DNA of 53,217 bases from Streptococcus sp. oral taxon 058 str. F0407 (GCF_000235485.1 NZ_JH378888.1:52059-105275); one strand, 5' to 3'. Shown: positions 28,001-35,714, counted from the stretch's first letter. Notes: generated by a model from the sequence alone, not told the origin. Numbers and translations: made by a program.

Positions 28001-28184
28001 CCGTAAAGGAAAAATCCAAGCAATCATCAATACTGTCGGAACAAAACGAACTGCTGACGAAGATGGTGAGCAAATCCGCCGTTCAGCTATTGAACACGGT
28101 GTGCCCCTCTTTACAGCTCTAGATACAGCTAATGCCATGCTCAAGGTGCTAGAAAGCCGTAGTTTTGTCACAGAAGCAATCTAA
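25008..28184 (+). CDS. carB: Carbamoyl-phosphate synthase large subunit
   Basis: CarB makes carbamoyl phosphate for pyrimidine and arginine synthesis from bicarbonate, ammonia and two ATP. The 1058-residue protein shows the two homologous halves: each begins with a synthetase motif ([20 protein letters not shown] and [20 protein letters not shown]), each with an ATP-grasp domain ([14 protein letters not shown] and [13 protein letters not shown]). An oligomerisation domain lies between, and a C-terminal MGS-like allosteric domain binds UMP/PRPP. The ATG at 25008 lacks a strong ribosome site, which fits a control role for the unusual upstream spacer. Confidence 0.96.
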   Translation: MPKRTDIQKIMVIGSGPIIIGQAAEFDYAGTQACLSLKEEGYEVILVNSNPATIMTDKEIADKVYIEPITLEFVTRILRKERPDALLPTLGGQTGLNMAMELSKNGILDELGVELLGTKLSAIDQAEDRDLFKQLLEELNQPIPESEIVNTVEEAVAFAASIGYPVIVRPAFTLGGTGGGMCANEEELREIAENGLKLSPVTQCLIERSIAGFKEIEYEVMRDSADNALVVCNMENFDPVGIHTGDSIVFAPAQTMSDYENQMLRDASLSIIRALKIEGGCNVQLALDPHSFKYYVIEVNPRVSRSSALASKATGYPIAKLAAKIAVGLTLDEAINPVTGSTYAMFEPALDYVVAKIPRFPFDKFEKGERRLGTQMKATGEVMAIGRNIEESLLKACRSLEIGVHHNEMPELAAVSDDALIEKVVKAQDDRLFYVSEAIRRGYTPEEIAELTKIDIFYLDKLLHIFEIEQELGAHPQNLEVLKTAKLNGFSDRKIAELWETTADQVRQLRLENKIVPVYKMVDTCAAEFDSETPYFYSTYGWENESIKSDKESVLVLGSGPIRIGQGVEFDYATVHSVKAIQAAGYEAIIMNSNPETVSTDFSVSDKLYFEPLTFEDVMNVIDLEQPKGVIVQFGGQTAINLAEPLAKAGVTILGTQVADLDRAEDRDLFEQALKDLDIPQPPGQTAINEEEAVLAARKIGFPVLVRPSYVLGGRAMEIVENEEDLRSYMRTAVKASPDHPVLVDSYIVGQECEVDAISDGENVLIPGIMEHIERAGVHSGDSMAVYPPQTLSQKVQETIADYTKRLAIGLNCLGMMNIQFVIKDEKVYVIEVNPRASRTVPFLSKVTNIPMAQVATKLILGQNLGELGYQDGLYPESTRVHIKAPVFSFTKLAKVDSLLGPEMKSTGEVMGSDTTLEKALYKAFEASYLHLPTFGNVVFTIADDAKEEALDLARRFQNIGYGILATEGTAAFFASHGLHAQPVGKIGDDEKDIPSFVRKGKIQAIINTVGTKRTADEDGEQIRRSAIEHGVPLFTALDTANAMLKVLESRSFVTEAI

Positions 28185-28206
28185 TTGAAAAAATATTTTC
28201 ACAGTT

Positions 28207-28238
28207 AAAAAGCCAGCGTAGGAAAACGCTGGCTTTTT
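28207..28238 (+). terminator. Terminator of the pyr operon
   Basis: AAAAAGCCAGCGT AGGAAA ACGCTGGCTTTTT: a perfect stem with A and T runs. Confidence 0.95.
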
Positions 28239-28297
28239 GCAATATAGATCTTGCTTATTTCAACTATCATTCTTTCCTTAAGAATCATTCCAAAATG

Positions 28298-28306
28298 TGA
28301 TATAAT
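28298..28306 (+). promoter_or_regulatory. Extended -10 of mntH
   Basis: TGATATAAT (28298-28306) is a perfect TGnTATAAT. Transcription would start near 28313, leaving a ~90-base AT-rich leader without a clear riboswitch or ribosome site. Confidence 0.6.
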
Positions 28307-28402
28307 AAGGAAGAATTGGAAATAAGTAAATTATTTTCATTGTATTTTCAAAAACACCATTAAGAAAATAGGTAAAGACAGATTAGAAAGTGTAAAATTC
28401 CG

Positions 28403-29737
28403 ATGTCTTCTTACAAGAAAGTCTCTCTTTCTGAGATCAATCAATCTATTGAAACTCCAAATAACAACCATTTTTGGCAAAATCTAAAAGCATTTTTAGG
28501 ACCTGGTGCTCTTGTAGCAGTTGGTTATATGGATGCTGGAAACTGGATTACTAGTGTGGTTGGTGGTGCTTCTTACAAGTATAGTTTCTTATTTGTTATT
28601 TTAATTTCATCCATCATCGCCATGCAGTTACAACAAATGGCTGGAAAACTCGGTATCGTAACTAAGATGGACCTAGCACAGGCAACAGCTCATCATGCTC
28701 CCAAGTGGCTTCGCTATAGTCTGTGGGTGATTTTAGAATTAGCTTTAATGGCGACAGACTTAGCTGAGGTTCTAGGGTCAGCGATTGCCTTAAATCTTTT
28801 ATTTAAAATACCGATTATGGTTGCTATTCTTTTAACCGTTTTGGATGTATTTTTGTTACTTTTATTGATGAAATTTGGTTTCAAAAAAATTGAGACTATT
28901 GTTACGACTCTTATCTTAACCATATTAGGTATCTTTACTTATCTTGTGGCTTTATCCAATCCAAATATTCAGGGTATTTTTGGTGGTTATTTACCGACTT
29001 CAACATTATTTGAAACACCATTGCCAGGTCATGAAAGTCAATTGACCTTGGCTCTAGGGATTGTAGGAGCGACAGTCATGCCTCATAATCTCTATCTCCA
29101 TTCTTCTCTATCCCAAACAAGGAAAATCAACCACAAAGATAAGAAGGACGTTCGAAAAGCTGTTCGTTTTATGACCTGGGATTCAAATCTTCAGTTGTCC
29201 CTAGCTTTTATTGTCAATTCCTTACTTCTTATTTTAGGGGCCTCCCTCTTTTTTGGTCATGCGTCCGAAATTTCAGCTTTCTCCCAAATGTACAATGCTT
29301 TACAGGATTCGAAAATAGCAGGAGCAATAGCCAGCTCAACTCTGTCAACTTTATTTGCTCTGGCTCTCTTAGCAAGTGGTCAAAATTCTACTATTACAGG
29401 TACCTTAACTGGACAGATCGTTATGGAAGGTTTCTTGCATCTGAAATTGCCTCAGTGGATTATCCGTATCGGTACACGTATTTTTGCCTTGCTACCTGTG
29501 ATTATTGTCGCCGTTTTGTTTGGGCATCAAGAAAAAACCTTGGATCAGTTATTGGTCTATTCACAGGTCTTTCTTTCGATCGCTCTTCCGTTTTCAATCT
29601 TCCCCTTGATTTATCTGACCTCTAAGAAGTCACTGATGGGAGAATTTACCAATGCCAAGTGGAACACAATCCTAGGTTACGCAGTTTCAATCATCTTAAC
29701 CATTCTTAACATCAAGCTCCTTTTTGATATTTTTTAA
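28403..29737 (+). CDS. mntH: Nramp-family divalent metal (Mn/Fe) transporter
   Basis: This 444-residue protein has about eleven helices and imports manganese or iron with protons. Helix 1 carries the metal-binding motif as YMDAGNW, where the usual sequence is DPGN, so Pro is replaced by Ala. The helix 6 motif is intact as TVMPHNLYLHS. The start at 28403 has no convincing ribosome site (GATTAGAAAGTG upstream). It stands alone between the pyr operon and rpmE2. I do not recall an Nramp gene in pneumococcal reference genomes, so it may be a species- or strain-variable gene. MgtE-like or amino acid transporters are excluded by the motifs. Confidence 0.9.
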   Translation: MSSYKKVSLSEINQSIETPNNNHFWQNLKAFLGPGALVAVGYMDAGNWITSVVGGASYKYSFLFVILISSIIAMQLQQMAGKLGIVTKMDLAQATAHHAPKWLRYSLWVILELALMATDLAEVLGSAIALNLLFKIPIMVAILLTVLDVFLLLLLMKFGFKKIETIVTTLILTILGIFTYLVALSNPNIQGIFGGYLPTSTLFETPLPGHESQLTLALGIVGATVMPHNLYLHSSLSQTRKINHKDKKDVRKAVRFMTWDSNLQLSLAFIVNSLLLILGASLFFGHASEISAFSQMYNALQDSKIAGAIASSTLSTLFALALLASGQNSTITGTLTGQIVMEGFLHLKLPQWIIRIGTRIFALLPVIIVAVLFGHQEKTLDQLLVYSQVFLSIALPFSIFPLIYLTSKKSLMGEFTNAKWNTILGYAVSIILTILNIKLLFDIF

Positions 29738-29820
29738 GAGTGGTTTTGAAGTCAAGTCTCGGCATCGGGAAGATTGGTAAAGAGGAAGTAGTCGTAGTTG
29801 ATTCATAAAAAGAAGTAAAA

Positions 29821-29850
29821 AAAAAAGAACAGTTGAAACTGTTCTTTTTT
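29821..29850. terminator. Bidirectional terminator between mntH and rpmE2
   Basis: AAAAAAGAACAGT TGAA ACTGTTCTTTTTT: a perfect stem with A and T runs. Confidence 0.93.
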
Positions 29851-29854
29851 ATCA

Positions 29855-30097
29855 TTATTTGAGACCGTATTTTTTGTTGAAACGATCCACGCGTCCATCT
29901 GCTTGAGTGAACTTTTGACGTCCAGTGTAGAATGGGTGTGAGTCTGATGAAATTTCCACACGGATCAATGGGTAAGTTTCGCCTTCGAACTCAACAGTTT
30001 CGTTAGAGCGTTTTGTTGAACCGCTAAGGAATTTGTAACCAGTAGTTGTGTCCATGAAGACAACTGGGCGATATTCTGGATGGATATCTTTTTTCAT
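29855..30097 (-). CDS. rpmE2: Ribosomal protein L31 type B
   Basis: This 80-residue protein ([20 protein letters not shown]) is the zinc-free type of L31: the CxxC motifs of type A are absent, and it has the type B insert and the C-terminal RFNKKYGLK. The start at 30097 follows AAAGGAAATATTGC; a longer frame upstream (14 more codons) covers this site and is rejected. It follows the pde2 gene on the same strand. Confidence 0.95.
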   Translation of the reverse strand: MKKDIHPEYRPVVFMDTTTGYKFLSGSTKRSNETVEFEGETYPLIRVEISSDSHPFYTGRQKFTQADGRVDRFNKKYGLK

Positions 30098-30192
30098 TTT
30101 GCAATATTTCCTTTCTGCCATGGTCTCTTTGCGAGCCATAGATTGTTACCATACTAGTCTATCAGATTCTGAAAAGTTTGGCAAGTATTTTA

Positions 30193-31128
30193 TCAGTTTT
30201 TAAGCAAGTTTTTTAACTTTTGATAGATGATTTCGTTTTCTTCTAGACTATAGGAATTGGCGCCACTAGCTAATGGATGTCCTCCTCCGTCGTGTTCTTT
30301 GGCAATTTCATTGATAGGGGTGATTTTACTGCGCATACGCACACGGAAGTGACCGTCAACTTGCTCAACAAAAATGGCCCAAGCCTTAACGGTATCAATT
30401 CGACCAGGTGCTCCGACAATCGCAGCCGTTTCAGCATCCGTAACCTTATATTTTTCCAAGATGTCTTGAGTAAGCAGAACGCGTGCAGCCCCATTATCAT
30501 CAACTTCTAAGTGATCATAAACATACCCTTGCAATTTTGCAATCTTGAAGCTCATGGTATCCATTTGACGAGACAATCCAGCAAAGTCAAAATCAACTTC
30601 TCGGAGCTGGCCAGCTATTCTAAAGGTACGGGCACTAGTTGAAGGGTAGAGAAAACGCCCAGTGTCCCCGACAATTCCTGCATAGAGAAGTCGTGCCGCT
30701 TCGCTAGACAAAGTTAGTTGGTTTTCTTGAGCAAATAGAGCAATCATCTCACTGGCACTGCTTGAACTTGTATCCACCCAAGATAGGTCACCATAGATAT
30801 CATCATTTGGATGGTGATCGATTTTGAGGGTGAAAGCAGCTTGTTCGTAGCGTTTATCATCGATACGAGGACGATTCGCTGTATCACAAATAATAGCAAG
30901 GGCTCCTTGGTAGTCACTATCTTGGACAGTATCCATTTCCGCCATCCAAGTTAGAGTTGGTTCGTTAAAACCGACTGCTTTGATAGTCTTTTCTGGAAAA
31001 TGGTGTGTGAGAAGAGCTTTCAAGCCCACTTGACTCCCTATGGCATCAGGATCTGGTTTCATATGACGATGAATGATAATGGTATCGTATTCTTTGATTT
31101 TCTCTAATATTTGCTGGTAAATTTCCAT
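30193..31128 (-). CDS. pde2: DHH/DHHA1 phosphodiesterase (Pde2/NrnA type)
   Basis: This cytoplasmic phosphoesterase degrades pApA and c-di-AMP, and nano-RNAs in some relatives. The 311-residue protein, the same length as pneumococcal Pde2, has the metal motifs RHMKPDPDAIGS, ICDTANRP and the DHH motif in KIDHHPNDD, plus the DHHA1 glycine-rich motif DGGGHPLASGA. The start at 31128 is behind TTGAGGTTATTT; four in-frame codons upstream are not needed. It affects potassium and cell-wall homeostasis through c-di-AMP levels. Confidence 0.93.
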   Translation of the reverse strand: MEIYQQILEKIKEYDTIIIHRHMKPDPDAIGSQVGLKALLTHHFPEKTIKAVGFNEPTLTWMAEMDTVQDSDYQGALAIICDTANRPRIDDKRYEQAAFTLKIDHHPNDDIYGDLSWVDTSSSSASEMIALFAQENQLTLSSEAARLLYAGIVGDTGRFLYPSTSARTFRIAGQLREVDFDFAGLSRQMDTMSFKIAKLQGYVYDHLEVDDNGAARVLLTQDILEKYKVTDAETAAIVGAPGRIDTVKAWAIFVEQVDGHFRVRMRSKITPINEIAKEHDGGGHPLASGANSYSLEENEIIYQKLKNLLKN

Positions 31129-31231
31129 AAATAACCTCAATTCTTTCTCATTTCATTGTAGCACAAGAAATTTTATTTTTAAAATGAAAAAGATGTGATA
31201 TAATGGAGAAAGATAAATTGAGGAGGACGAT

Positions 31232-31675
31232 ATGGCATTAGCAAAAATTGTATTTGCCAGTATGACCGGTAATACCGAAGAAATTGCAGATATTGTAGCA
31301 GACAAATTACGTGACTTGGGCTTGGATGTCGATGTGGATGAATGTACAACTGTTGACGCTTCAGACTTCTTGGAGGCGGATATCGCAATCGTTGCGACCT
31401 ATACCTACGGAGATGGAGAGTTGCCAGATGAGATGATGGACTTCTACGAAGACCTAGCAGATCTCAACTTGAATGGCAAAATCTACGGAGTGGTCGGTTC
31501 AGGAGATACCTTCTACGACGAATTCTGTAAGGCTGTTGATGACTTTGATCGCGTTTTTGTAGCGACAGGAGCAGAAAAAGGTTCAGAATGTGTTAAAGTG
31601 GATCTGTCTGCCGAAGATGAGGACATCGAACGTTTGGAACAATTTGCTGAAGAATTAGCTGCAAAAGTAGGATAA
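31232..31675 (+). CDS. Flavodoxin
   Basis: This 147-residue short electron carrier binds FMN. The phosphate loop is SMTGNTEEIAD at residues ~10-20, and the acidic aromatic loops YTYGDGELPDEM and GSGDTFYDEFC complete the flavin site. It is divergent from pde2 and ends at its own terminator. Likely partners are reductases for radical enzymes; no partner gene is adjacent. Confidence 0.93.
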   Translation: MALAKIVFASMTGNTEEIADIVADKLRDLGLDVDVDECTTVDASDFLEADIAIVATYTYGDGELPDEMMDFYEDLADLNLNGKIYGVVGSGDTFYDEFCKAVDDFDRVFVATGAEKGSECVKVDLSAEDEDIERLEQFAEELAAKVG

Positions 31676-31680
31676 GAATC

Positions 31681-31717
31681 AAACTGCGCTGACTGGAAGG
31701 AGTCGGTGCAGTTTTTT
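31681..31717 (+). terminator. Terminator of the flavodoxin gene
   Basis: AAACTGC with inner TGACT ... AGTC pairing and GCAGTTTTTT; the stem starts five bases after the stop codon. Confidence 0.85.
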
Positions 31718-31758
31718 ATTAGTTTTTTTGGATTTTACTAGCCTATTTAGAGGCTTTT

Positions 31759-31767
31759 TGATACAAT
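31759..31767 (+). promoter_or_regulatory. Extended -10 of the chorismate mutase-crcB unit
   Basis: TGATACAAT (31759-31767), extended -10 form; -35 weak. Ribosome site AAAGGAGGAG at about 31778. Confidence 0.5.
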
Positions 31768-31791
31768 AATTCAAATAAAGGAGGAGACTGT

Positions 31792-32058
31792 ATGAATTTA
31801 GATATTATTCGCCAAGAAATTGATCAAATTGACGACCAAATCGTCAAGCTCCTAGAAGAACGAATGCATTTGGTTGAGGGAGTAGTTGCCTATAAGAAAG
31901 CCTCAGGAAAACCTATTTTAGATAGTAAGCGAGAAGAAGTCATTTTTGAAAAGGTCAAAAATCGTGTAGAGGATAAGCGTTATCAGGAGACTATTGTTGC
32001 GACTTTTTCTGACATACTCAAACGTTCGCGTGATTATCAGGATCAAAACATCAAATGA
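31792..32058 (+). CDS. Chorismate mutase (AroQ type)
   Basis: This 88-residue all-helical protein converts chorismate to prephenate for Phe/Tyr synthesis. The start DIIRQEIDQIDDQIVKLLEERM and the KREEVIFEKVKNR segment match AroQ, with Arg and Lys residues at catalytic positions. It stands alone, without fused dehydratase or DAHP synthase. Its stop overlaps the first crcB start by four bases (ATGA), an odd partnership that nonetheless I recall as conserved in pneumococcus. Confidence 0.92.
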   Translation: MNLDIIRQEIDQIDDQIVKLLEERMHLVEGVVAYKKASGKPILDSKREEVIFEKVKNRVEDKRYQETIVATFSDILKRSRDYQDQNIK

Positions 32059-32429
32059 AAAAAGAACAATTCTATCCGCTAGGGATTTTTTTAGCTGCTA
32101 TGTTGGGTGGCCTTGTCCGCTATTTTGTATCTAGTCAGTTGCCAGCCAGTCCTGAATTTCCTTGGGGAACCCTCCTTGTCAACTATCTGGGAATTTTCTG
32201 CTTGGTCTATCTGGTAAAAGGCTATCTGCTCTATAAGGGAAGCAGTAAGGGCTTGGTTTTGGCGCTGGGTACAGGTTTTTGTGGCGGTTTGACAACCTTC
32301 TCTAGCCTGCTCTTGGATGCTGTGAAATTGCTTGATACCGGGTGTTATCTTAGTTTAGTCCTGTATTTGATTTTTAGTATTGGTGGAGGCCTGCTCTTGG
32401 CTTATTATCTAGGGAGGAAGAAATGGTAA
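32055..32429 (+). CDS. crcB: Fluoride channel CrcB/Fluc, first subunit
   Basis: CrcB exports fluoride through a double-barrelled dimer. This 124-residue protein has four helices and motifs GGLVRYF, GTLLVNYLG and GTGFCGGLTTFSSL. It is followed by a second, different crcB, so the channel is probably a heterodimer. No fluoride riboswitch is visible, because expression comes from the chorismate mutase promoter. Confidence 0.93.
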   Translation: MKKEQFYPLGIFLAAMLGGLVRYFVSSQLPASPEFPWGTLLVNYLGIFCLVYLVKGYLLYKGSSKGLVLALGTGFCGGLTTFSSLLLDAVKLLDTGCYLSLVLYLIFSIGGGLLLAYYLGRKKW

Positions 32430-32752
32430 TCATCTATCTTGCAATCGCTTGTGGGCTTGGAGCCCTAGTGCGGTATTTCTTTTCCCGATATAATCAATCC
32501 TCAAAATTGCCCCTAGGAACTCTCATAGCCAATCTTTTCGGTTGTTTTTTGATTGGCTTGCTCTACAACCATGTGGAGTCCAAGGAAGTCTATGCTATCC
32601 TAGCGACAGGTTTCTGTGGCGGGTTGACAACCTTTTCAACCTTGAATGATGAGCTGCAAAGACTACTTAGTGACAAGAAGGTATTTTATAGCTATTTAGT
32701 CTTAACCTACATAGGTGGTTTTCTAGCGATTTTTTTAGGAATTCTGCTATAA
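32423..32752 (+). CDS. crcB: Fluoride channel CrcB/Fluc, second subunit
   Basis: This 109-residue partner of the preceding protein has the same four-helix design and motifs (GALVRYFF, GTLIANLFGCFLIG, ATGFCGGLTTFSTL). It overlaps the first crcB by seven bases, which suggests coupled synthesis of equal amounts. The protein is shorter at both termini. Confidence 0.93.
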   Translation: MVIIYLAIACGLGALVRYFFSRYNQSSKLPLGTLIANLFGCFLIGLLYNHVESKEVYAILATGFCGGLTTFSTLNDELQRLLSDKKVFYSYLVLTYIGGFLAIFLGILL

Positions 32753-32757
32753 ATTTC

Positions 32758-32786
32758 TTTACTTTTAGGTGGAAATTTGGTAAACT
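32758..32786 (+). promoter_or_regulatory. Promoter of rplS
   Basis: TTTACT (32758-32763), 17-base spacer, TAAACT (32781-32786) with TGG in front. Confidence 0.6.
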
Positions 32787-32792
32787 GTATCT

Positions 32793-32870
32793 TGTGTGTA
32801 ATGGACGCACGAAAATACAGTTTATCCGCTGAGGAAGGTTCCTCAAGATTGACAAAGATAGGAGAATAAA
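32793..32870 (+). promoter_or_regulatory. Probable L19 leader RNA
   Basis: The ~78-base leader can fold into GTGTG-TAATGGA-CGCAC and GAGGAA-GG-TTCCTC hairpins before the ribosome site AGGAG. Autoregulatory L19 leaders are known in Firmicutes, so this is probably one, but I cannot match it to a model here. Confidence 0.5.
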
Positions 32871-33218
32871 ATGAATCCATTAATCCAAAGCTTGACTGAA
32901 GGTCAACTTCGTACAGATATCCCATCATTCCGTCCTGGTGACACTGTTCGTGTACACGCGAAAGTTGTCGAAGGTAACCGTGAACGTATCCAGATCTTTG
33001 AAGGTGTTGTTATCGCACGTAAAGGTGCTGGTATCTCAGAAAACTACACAGTTCGTAAAATCTCTAACGGTGTAGGTGTTGAGCGTATCTTCCCAATCCA
33101 CACTCCACGTGTTGAAAAGATCGAAGTTGTTCGTTACGGTAAAGTACGTCGTGCGAAATTGTACTACTTGCGTGCTCTTCAAGGTAAAGCAGCTCGTATC
33201 AAAGAAATCCGTCGTTAA
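32871..33218 (+). CDS. rplS: Ribosomal protein L19
   Basis: This 115-residue 50S subunit protein starts [20 protein letters not shown] and carries the family core [16 protein letters not shown]. It is a single-gene unit ended by a terminator, with the tRNA-Arg gene directly after. Codon use is strongly biased, as expected of a highly expressed gene. Confidence 0.97.
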
Positions 33219-33225
33219 TTCGACT

Positions 33226-33256
33226 AAAAAACTCTGCTCATTCAGCAGGGTTTTTC
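33226..33256 (+). terminator. Terminator of rplS
   Basis: AAAAACTCTGCT CATTC AGCAGGGTTTTT: stem with one T-G pair followed by T residues, five bases before the tRNA gene. Confidence 0.85.
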
Positions 33257-33260
33257 TCTA

Positions 33261-33332
33261 GCTCCCTTAGTTCAATGGATATAACAACTCCCTCCTAAGG
33301 AGTAGTTGCAGGTTCGATTCCTGCAGGGGGCA
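33261..33332 (+). tRNA. tRNA-Arg (anticodon CCT)
   Basis: The 72-base gene folds as a standard cloverleaf: acceptor GCTCCCT/AGGGGGC, anticodon stem ACTCC/GGAGT with loop CTCCTAA (anticodon CCT), T arm GCAGG-TTCGATT-CCTGC and discriminator A. CCA is not encoded. The 3' end is duplicated at 40845-40854, marking it as the attachment site of the element that follows. Confidence 0.96.
33323..33332 (+). repeat. Putative attL of the integrated element
   Basis: GCAGGGGGCA, the last ten bases of tRNA-Arg(CCT), recurs at 40845-40854. The integrase remnant starts 16 bases later, the usual layout for tRNA-targeting elements. Confidence 0.6.
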
Positions 33333-33347
33333 TTTAAACTATTGATT

Positions 33348-34456
33348 TTACTGGGGGTTTGAGGTGTTCCGCCCCAAATTCGCCCCTAATTCCGAGAAAA
33401 TGCCACGAATTTCTGAATTGCTTTCGTCCTCTAATTCTTTCAATTGGTGAGCATAAACCTCAATAGTAATGTTCATATTCTCATGGCCAAGGATTTTAGA
33501 GATAGATAGTAGTTCAACGTGTTTTGAATTAAGAAGGAAGCTTATGTGTGTCTAAGCGAGTGAGCATGGACGTTCCTACCAACAATTCTTCTTAATGTCT
33601 TATTGACTGTATTGTTCGATATCCTAGAGAAAATACGATTTTCTTTGTTATGGATCCAATGTTCTTTCTGGTAGCTTTTTAGCAATTTAAGTGTTTCGTC
33701 ATCAAGTGGTATCTTTCTGATACTGCTTTTTGTTTTTGTACTTGCAAAATCAAGATTGGTCTTGTAGTTCCAGGTCTTGTCTACTATGAGAACCTTATTG
33801 TCATAGTCTACACTGTCCTAGGTAAGTCCCAGACATTCAGCAAAACGCATCCCAGTCACTGCGATAAGATAGATCACTGCATAAGATTGAACGTCCATTT
33901 TACGCTTTGAAACGGCTATAACTTTCTTGTACTCTTCAACTTCAAGAAACTTTGTTTCTTTTTTGATACCTTTATTTTGAGATACTGCTTTAGCAAAGGT
34001 TGTGAAATCCTTTTGAATGATTTTCTCGTGAACTGCCATAGCTACGCATTGTTTGATGTGGATATTCAGTTTTTCAACTGTCGCCTGAGAATGTGTTTCA
34101 GCAAATGTATTTAGGGCTTGTTGATAGATTGAACTCGTTATGTTTTTAAGTTTCGCTCCTGGAAACAGTTTTTCAATGTTGCGACTGGTAACTTGATAAA
34201 CTTGCCAAGTTATGGGAGAAATATTAGGTTTCTTATGAATGGTAGCCCACTGTTTAAAGTATTCGAAAAGAGTAATGTCGTCCGAAACATAGGGAGGAAG
34301 GAGTAGTTCTTTCTCTCTTTCAGCTGCAGCTATCTGTGCAGCTTTTTTTGTTGGGAAACCACCTTTCTCAGCCTTTTTGTATTTTCTGTCGTGGGATTTA
34401 TAAGAAATGCGATATTCCCACTTACCATTCTCTCTTTTTCTGTATGATGCCGTTTG
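33348..34456 (-). pseudogene. Degraded tyrosine-recombinase integrase
   Basis: Reading the minus strand gives a near-complete phage/ICE integrase: an N-terminal AP2-like binding part (GKWEYRISYKSHDRKYKKA), a SAM-like core (TLFEYFKQWATIHKKPNISP), and the catalytic domain with TGMRFAECLGLT, DDETLKLL, HAHSLRHT, LGHENMNITIEVYAHQ. Two in-frame stops break it: TAG at 33818-33820 after ECLGLT, where Trp is expected, and TAA in HSLRHT*ASFLL, where Tyr or similar is expected. The N-terminus is also cut by a stop at about 34456 with no start codon in frame. Only the 73-codon piece 33818-34039 is open with an ATG. The element therefore cannot excise by itself. Confidence 0.9.
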
Positions 34457-34484
34457 ATTTTACCCTCACTTTTTGATAAAATAG

Positions 34485-34522
34485 GTATAGTAAAAAGGGC
34501 TTTTTAATGCCTTTTACTATAC
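34485..34522. repeat. Long inverted repeat upstream of the integrase remnant
   Basis: GTATAGTAAAAAGGGC and GCCTTTTACTATAC form a 14-pair stem with small bulges around TTTTTAAT. It could be a regulator site, a recombination-directionality site or a transcript hairpin; nothing decides between these. Confidence 0.5.
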
Positions 34523-34530
34523 ATGGATAT

Positions 34531-34574
34531 CCTCACACTCTCCTCGACCAAAATTTGAGTGTGGGGATTTTTTT
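34531..34574 (+). terminator. Terminator-like hairpin, + strand
   Basis: CCTCACACTC (34531-34540) pairs with GAGTGTGGGG (34557-34566) and is followed by ATTTTTTT. No + strand gene lies directly upstream, so it may protect the small RNA promoter just after it from read-through. Confidence 0.6.
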
Positions 34575-34575
34575 G

Positions 34576-34605
34576 TTGACAAAGTAGAGTTATATAATGT
34601 ATAAT
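34576..34605 (+). promoter_or_regulatory. Strong promoter of the small RNA
   Basis: TTGACA (34576-34581), 18 bases, TATAAT (34600-34605): both hexamers are exact consensus, the only such pair I found in the window. Confidence 0.8.
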
Positions 34606-34611
34606 TATTTT

Positions 34612-34710
34612 AACGGAAGAACAGTGGTCTAGGTCCGAATAGCCTGGGTGGCAAGGGTGAAATGCCTTGTCAGCTTGCAGTTGAAATTACTGCTACCCTG
34701 TTCGTTTTTT
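34612..34710 (+). ncRNA. Structured small RNA of the integrated element
   Basis: About 99 bases from the expected start to the end of a T run. A closing stem GAACAG(T)GGT / ACCCTGTTC (34619-34628 with 34695-34703) encloses three hairpins: CTAGG/CCTGG (34629-34633, 34643-34647), TGGCAAGG/CCTTGTCA (34649-34656, 34665-34672) and GCAGT/ACTGC (34677-34681, 34689-34693). The closing stem is followed at once by GTTTTTT, so it also acts as the terminator. No ORF with a ribosome site is inside. Position near an integrase resembles what is described for the Lacto-int motif, but I cannot confirm the family. Confidence 0.7.
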
Positions 34711-35443
34711 ATTTCCATTCTTTGCATTGTTGATAACTATAACCAACATACTCTTGATTGTTATCCCTCGGAAATCGTGGAAGCAACATTTTAGAGTATG
34801 TTTTTTTCTTTTTTTCGACACCTCGCCACAATGCACCAGCTATAACATCTGCGATTTGTACTCCGATGGTAAATTCTGAGTCCACGAAGTTTATTGATGG
34901 CGAAAAATGTTTTTTATCAAAACCTATAAAGTCAATAGATTTGCTTTCGAGTGCTTCTTTGTATGCTAGATAGACTTTCTTATTGTTAACTGCATCCACT
35001 CGATCAATGAAAACAGTTACAGATTCATTGATTTTCTCGTGTTTTAAGTAACTATTGACAGCTGATAAGATATGCAAGAAGCAAATTTTGTAAATTTGGT
35101 CTCTATTTTCTAAAACACCTTTTTTCTGTAACGAAGGTTTATGTACTTGCGCACCGAAGCAACAACAATTCGATGCTGCAATTGTTTGATGGATATTATC
35201 TAAAAATTCATCTTTATTTTTGTTGTTCTTTAGCGTCTTTGATTTAGCTGTTGACTTTAATTCTAGATATGGATCTTTGAGATAGGTTGATTTTAAATTT
35301 TGGATCTTTTCCTCAATATCACTTAGATCTTCTGCCTTAATAAGAACAGCTCCCATGACAAAGTATTCCGAGTTTCCCTCTTTGTTATTTTCTCCTCGGT
35401 GCAAATCTTTGGTACCTGATTCGTCAATATATAGTAGATACAT
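34709..35443 (-). CDS. DUF3800 protein (RNase H-like fold)
   Basis: This 244-residue protein begins YLLYIDESGT and ends with VQIADVIAGALWRG, the two signatures of DUF3800; together with the internal acidic VFIDRVD they fit an RNase H-like metal site. Family members are common on mobile elements and in defence regions, but their activity is not established. The ATG overlaps the stop of the zinc-ribbon gene (TAATG), so the two are coupled. Its own stop lies in the terminator of the opposite-strand small RNA, so the two transcripts converge. Confidence 0.85.
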   Translation of the reverse strand: MYLLYIDESGTKDLHRGENNKEGNSEYFVMGAVLIKAEDLSDIEEKIQNLKSTYLKDPYLELKSTAKSKTLKNNKNKDEFLDNIHQTIAASNCCCFGAQVHKPSLQKKGVLENRDQIYKICFLHILSAVNSYLKHEKINESVTVFIDRVDAVNNKKVYLAYKEALESKSIDFIGFDKKHFSPSINFVDSEFTIGVQIADVIAGALWRGVEKKKKTYSKMLLPRFPRDNNQEYVGYSYQQCKEWK

Positions 35444-35679
35444 TAGAATGGGAGGTCCTCGTCAGAAATATCCAGATAAGAAGATGCCAATCCGAAGGTT
35501 TTGAAGAGGGTTTCAGAACCACAGAGGGGACAAAATGCAGCTTCATCGGGCAAAAGAACATCTTGCTCCCAATTTGAGCATCTTCTATTAGTACAAATAT
35601 TTCTAAGTGGTGCACCGCATTTAATGCAGTAATTATTTTGGTCATCATTCTCATGCTGACATCTTAAACAAATTTTCAT
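35443..35679 (-). CDS. Small double zinc-ribbon protein
   Basis: This 78-residue protein has four CxxC-type knuckles: CLRC at the start, CIKC, a C-x4-C pair (CTNRRC) and CPLC. Such proteins bind zinc and often nucleic acid or a protein partner. It is translationally coupled to the DUF3800 gene, so the pair probably acts together. The C-terminal tail (SSYLDISDEDLPF) is acidic. No specific family beyond zinc ribbon is recognised. Nothing else in the window is similar. Confidence 0.75.
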   Translation of the reverse strand: MKICLRCQHENDDQNNYCIKCGAPLRNICTNRRCSNWEQDVLLPDEAAFCPLCGSETLFKTFGLASSYLDISDEDLPF

Positions 35680-35714
35680 TATTAAATTCCTATAACCTTT
35701 CTATTCTTTTAACA

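Noticed and set aside
28307..28402. Manganese (yybP-ykoY) riboswitch before mntH
   Set aside because: The 90-base leader is AT-rich and lacks the paired GC-rich core and terminator expected for this riboswitch.
31740..32060. Fluoride riboswitch for the crcB pair
   Set aside because: No conserved riboswitch core was visible before the chorismate mutase gene or the crcB genes; the crcB genes start inside coding sequence.
34612..34710. The small RNA as a retron or type III antitoxin RNA
   Set aside because: There is no reverse transcriptase gene nearby and no tandem-repeat RNA unit, and DUF3800 is not a known ToxN-type toxin.
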